Position numbers and translations under genes: made by a program. A stretch of DNA of 7,475 nucleotides, taken from Candidatus Galligastranaerophilus gallistercoris. Its GTDB lineage: Bacteria; Cyanobacteriota; Vampirovibrionia; Gastranaerophilales; Gastranaerophilaceae. Location: assembly GCA_018710795.1 (NCBI GenBank), contig DVJH01000162.1, forward strand, positions 1-7,475. Reading direction: 5' to 3'. Position 1 is the first letter of the stretch, and the number at the start of each line of letters is the position of its first letter. Positions 6,002-7,475 of the stretch are shown here, one piece after another. Below the pieces are notes generated by a model. That model ran no database searches, was not told the origin of the DNA, and worked only from the letters and a program-made list of their open reading frames with translations.

Positions 6002-6961
6002 TTAAATAAACTCCAAATCGGAAACTTTTCTTGCCGCACGAAGCTTAGCACTTCTTGAAGGCGGATTTTCTTTTAATTCGTCATCCGATGCGGTAATCGG
6101 TTTTTTATTGATAAGTTCCAATATTTTACCGCCGCAAACGCACTTTGGTTGATTAAGAGGGCATCTGCACTCTTTTGAGTATTCTTTGAAAAAATGTTTT
6201 ACTATTCTGTCTTCCAAAGAATGAAAGCTCAATACACTTATTATACCACCCGAGGATAATAATGTAAGCACATCTTTTAATGTATTTTCAAAATTTAACA
6301 ACTCCTGATTTACTTCAATCCTTACTGCCTGAAATACACGTGTTGCGGGATGAATTCTTGATTTTATCTTTGGAGTTGATGAAACTATAAGGTCTGCTAA
6401 TTGTAAAGTTGTATTAACGGGTCTTGAATTTACGATTGCTCTTGCAATGCGTTTTGAAAAACGTTCTTCGCCGTATTTTGAAAATATTTCAACAAGCTTT
6501 TTTTCATCATATGTATTGATAACATCATAAGCGCTCAATTTTTGATCTTTGTTAAAGCGCATATCAAGAGGCGAATCTTTTAAAAAACTGAAACCCCGAT
6601 TTTGGGAAGTCAGCTGGTGAAAAGAAGCGCCGAGATCAAAAATAATACCTGAGATTTTATTTATGTTAAGTTCATATAGGGTTTGCTTAAGCTCGCTATA
6701 GCTTCTTTTTACGATTGTAAGATTTTTATATCCTTTAAGGCGCTCTTTTGCCGCATTTACGGCATCATCGTCAACATCAAAAGAAATAAGCCTTCCTTTA
6801 GGCGAAAGTTTTGATAAAATAAGCTCGCTGTGCCCGCCTCCGCCAAGTGTGGCATCGACATAAACGCCGTCGGGACAAGATTCAATATCGAGCATGGCAA
6901 CCGTTTCATTCAGCATGACCGTATAATGGGTATAATTTTCCGTTTTAAATAAACTTGGCAT
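6002..6961 (-). CDS. rsmH: 16S rRNA (cytosine1402-N4)-methyltransferase
   Basis: RsmH (MraW) methylates N4 of C1402 in the 16S rRNA decoding centre using S-adenosylmethionine. The 319 residues match the family length. Visible motifs are HYTVML (12-17, the usual N-terminal HxPVML region), VDATLGGGGHS (35-45, SAM binding), DLGASFHQL (109-117), RGFSF (122-126), PLDMRF (131-136), HPATRVFQAVRIEVNQEL (204-221), SFHSLEDR (245-252) and PPSRSAKLRAARK (300-312). A four-cysteine set, CRCP then CVCG (265-277), is common in the family. DLGASFHQL departs from the usual DLGVSSxQLD. The ATG at 6959-6961 places the conserved HxxVML at residue 12, as expected. It starts 4 nt after the glycosyltransferase stop with no strong ribosome site, so coupling to that gene is likely. 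mraZ, its usual upstream neighbour, is not there. Confidence 0.97.
   Translation of the reverse strand: MPSLFKTENYTHYTVMLNETVAMLDIESCPDGVYVDATLGGGGHSELILSKLSPKGRLISFDVDDDAVNAAKERLKGYKNLTIVKRSYSELKQTLYELNINKISGIIFDLGASFHQLTSQNRGFSFLKDSPLDMRFNKDQKLSAYDVINTYDEKKLVEIFSKYGEERFSKRIARAIVNSRPVNTTLQLADLIVSSTPKIKSRIHPATRVFQAVRIEVNQELLNFENTLKDVLTLLSSGGIISVLSFHSLEDRIVKHFFKEYSKECRCPLNQPKCVCGGKILELINKKPITASDDELKENPPSRSAKLRAARKVSDLEFI
6011..6014 (-). promoter_or_regulatory. Ribosome binding site supporting the ftsL-like TTG start
   Basis: The minus strand reads GGAG-TTTATTTAAA-TTG. The site lies within the last rsmH codons, and the rsmH stop TAA is in the spacer one base before TTG. The arrangement suggests translational coupling and favours the start at 6000 over GTG 6051 or GTG 6039. 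Confidence 0.55.
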
Positions 6962-6965
6962 AAAA

Positions 6966-7475
6966 TTAATCCGTAAATTTATATTTTATAAGAGCAACAA
7001 TTGCCATTAAACCGTCCTTGTAGGTAATTTTTTTACCCGAGGCATAATTTCTGGCGTTATAACCTATGGGGAGTTCTCTGATTTTTGCGCCTTTTTTAAT
7101 AAGTTTCGCGGTAATTTCAGGCTCAATGTCAAATTTTCTTGATTTGATTTCAATACCTTCTATAAATTCACGCTTAATTGCTTTATAACAGGTTTCCATA
7201 TCGGTTAATTTTGTTCCGTAGAGCAGGTTGGTTAAAGCCGTTAAAAATCTGTTTGCAACATAACTTAAAAACATAAAATTTTTAAAAGGGACGCCTAAAA
7301 ATCTGGAACCGTATACAACATCGGCATCATCCCGAATAATAAGATTAATCAGTTTTATATAATCATTAGGGTCATATTCAAGGTCGGCATCTTGAATAAC
7401 CACAATATCGGACATTGCGTTTTTAAACCCGATAGAAACCGCCGAACCCTTTCCGCCGTTTTTATCTTTGTATAT
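6966..7475 (-). CDS. GT2 glycosyltransferase, dolichol-phosphate-mannose synthase type, 5' end outside window
   Basis: The frame stays open to the right edge, giving 169 residues of the C-terminal part. The sequence follows the GT2 family of polyprenyl-phosphate sugar synthases: KGSAVSIGFKNA (12-23), then IVVIQDADLEYDP containing the nucleotide-sugar-binding DxD, then VVYGSRF, DMETCYKAIKRE, FDIEPEITAKL and GKKITYKDGL near the end. These proteins transfer a sugar from an NDP-sugar to undecaprenyl or dolichyl phosphate at the inner membrane face. No membrane helices follow the catalytic domain, so it resembles the short soluble DPM1 form. The sugar (mannose, glucose or other) cannot be told. 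An ATG at 7413-7415 is internal to the domain and not the true start. It leads into rsmH with only 4 nt between, in the place where mraZ often stands. Confidence 0.88.
   Translation of the reverse strand: MYKDKNGGKGSAVSIGFKNAMSDIVVIQDADLEYDPNDYIKLINLIIRDDADVVYGSRFLGVPFKNFMFLSYVANRFLTALTNLLYGTKLTDMETCYKAIKREFIEGIEIKSRKFDIEPEITAKLIKKGAKIRELPIGYNARNYASGKKITYKDGLMAIVALIKYKFTD

Noticed and set aside
6966..7415. ATG at 7413-7415 as the start of the glycosyltransferase
   Set aside because: Translation upstream to the window edge continues the family sequence (KGSAVSIGFKNA), so this Met is internal.

Overview
The window is AT-rich chromosomal DNA from a bacterium. Seven genes lie on the minus strand in one tightly packed run, read from right to left. 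One unrelated gene runs on the plus strand at the left edge. The core is a rearranged piece of the division and cell wall (dcw) cluster: rsmH, an ftsL-like gene, ftsI and murE in the classical order, then murA and a small gene of unknown function. MurE carries the DNPR signature of meso-diaminopimelate ligases, which points to a DAP-type peptidoglycan. The lineage cannot be fixed from this sequence. Low GC, a poly-Asn FtsL-like protein and a non-canonical dcw order would suit an uncultured gut lineage such as Gastranaerophilales/Melainabacteria, but that is a guess.

Layout from the right edge: a GT2 glycosyltransferase of the dolichol-phosphate-mannose synthase type (6966-7475, 5' end outside the window); rsmH (6002-6961, 4 nt gap); ftsL-like (best start TTG at 6000, 1 nt after the rsmH stop); ftsI (3734-5434, TTG start with a strong Shine-Dalgarno sequence); 90 nt gap; murE (2186-3643); 94 nt gap; murA (751-2091); and a 112-aa gene (411-749) that starts 1 nt after the murA stop and encodes two copies of a 34-residue RWYDxDP repeat. 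On the plus strand, 1-460 is the 3' part of a gene resembling zinc-finger anti-sigma factors (HxxxCxxC). Its tail overlaps the tail of the 112-aa gene by 50 bp.

Together the minus-strand genes would couple septal peptidoglycan synthesis (FtsI with its FtsL-like partner) to precursor synthesis. MurA makes the first committed step and MurE adds the third stem-peptide residue. RsmH methylates 16S rRNA and is a habitual dcw member. The glycosyltransferase probably builds a lipid-linked sugar. There are no rRNA, tRNA, CRISPR or mobile-element sequences, no clear rho-independent terminator, and no gene-free stretch over 100 bases. The least explained items are the RWYDxDP repeat protein coupled to murA and the anti-sigma-like gene with a decayed second finger.
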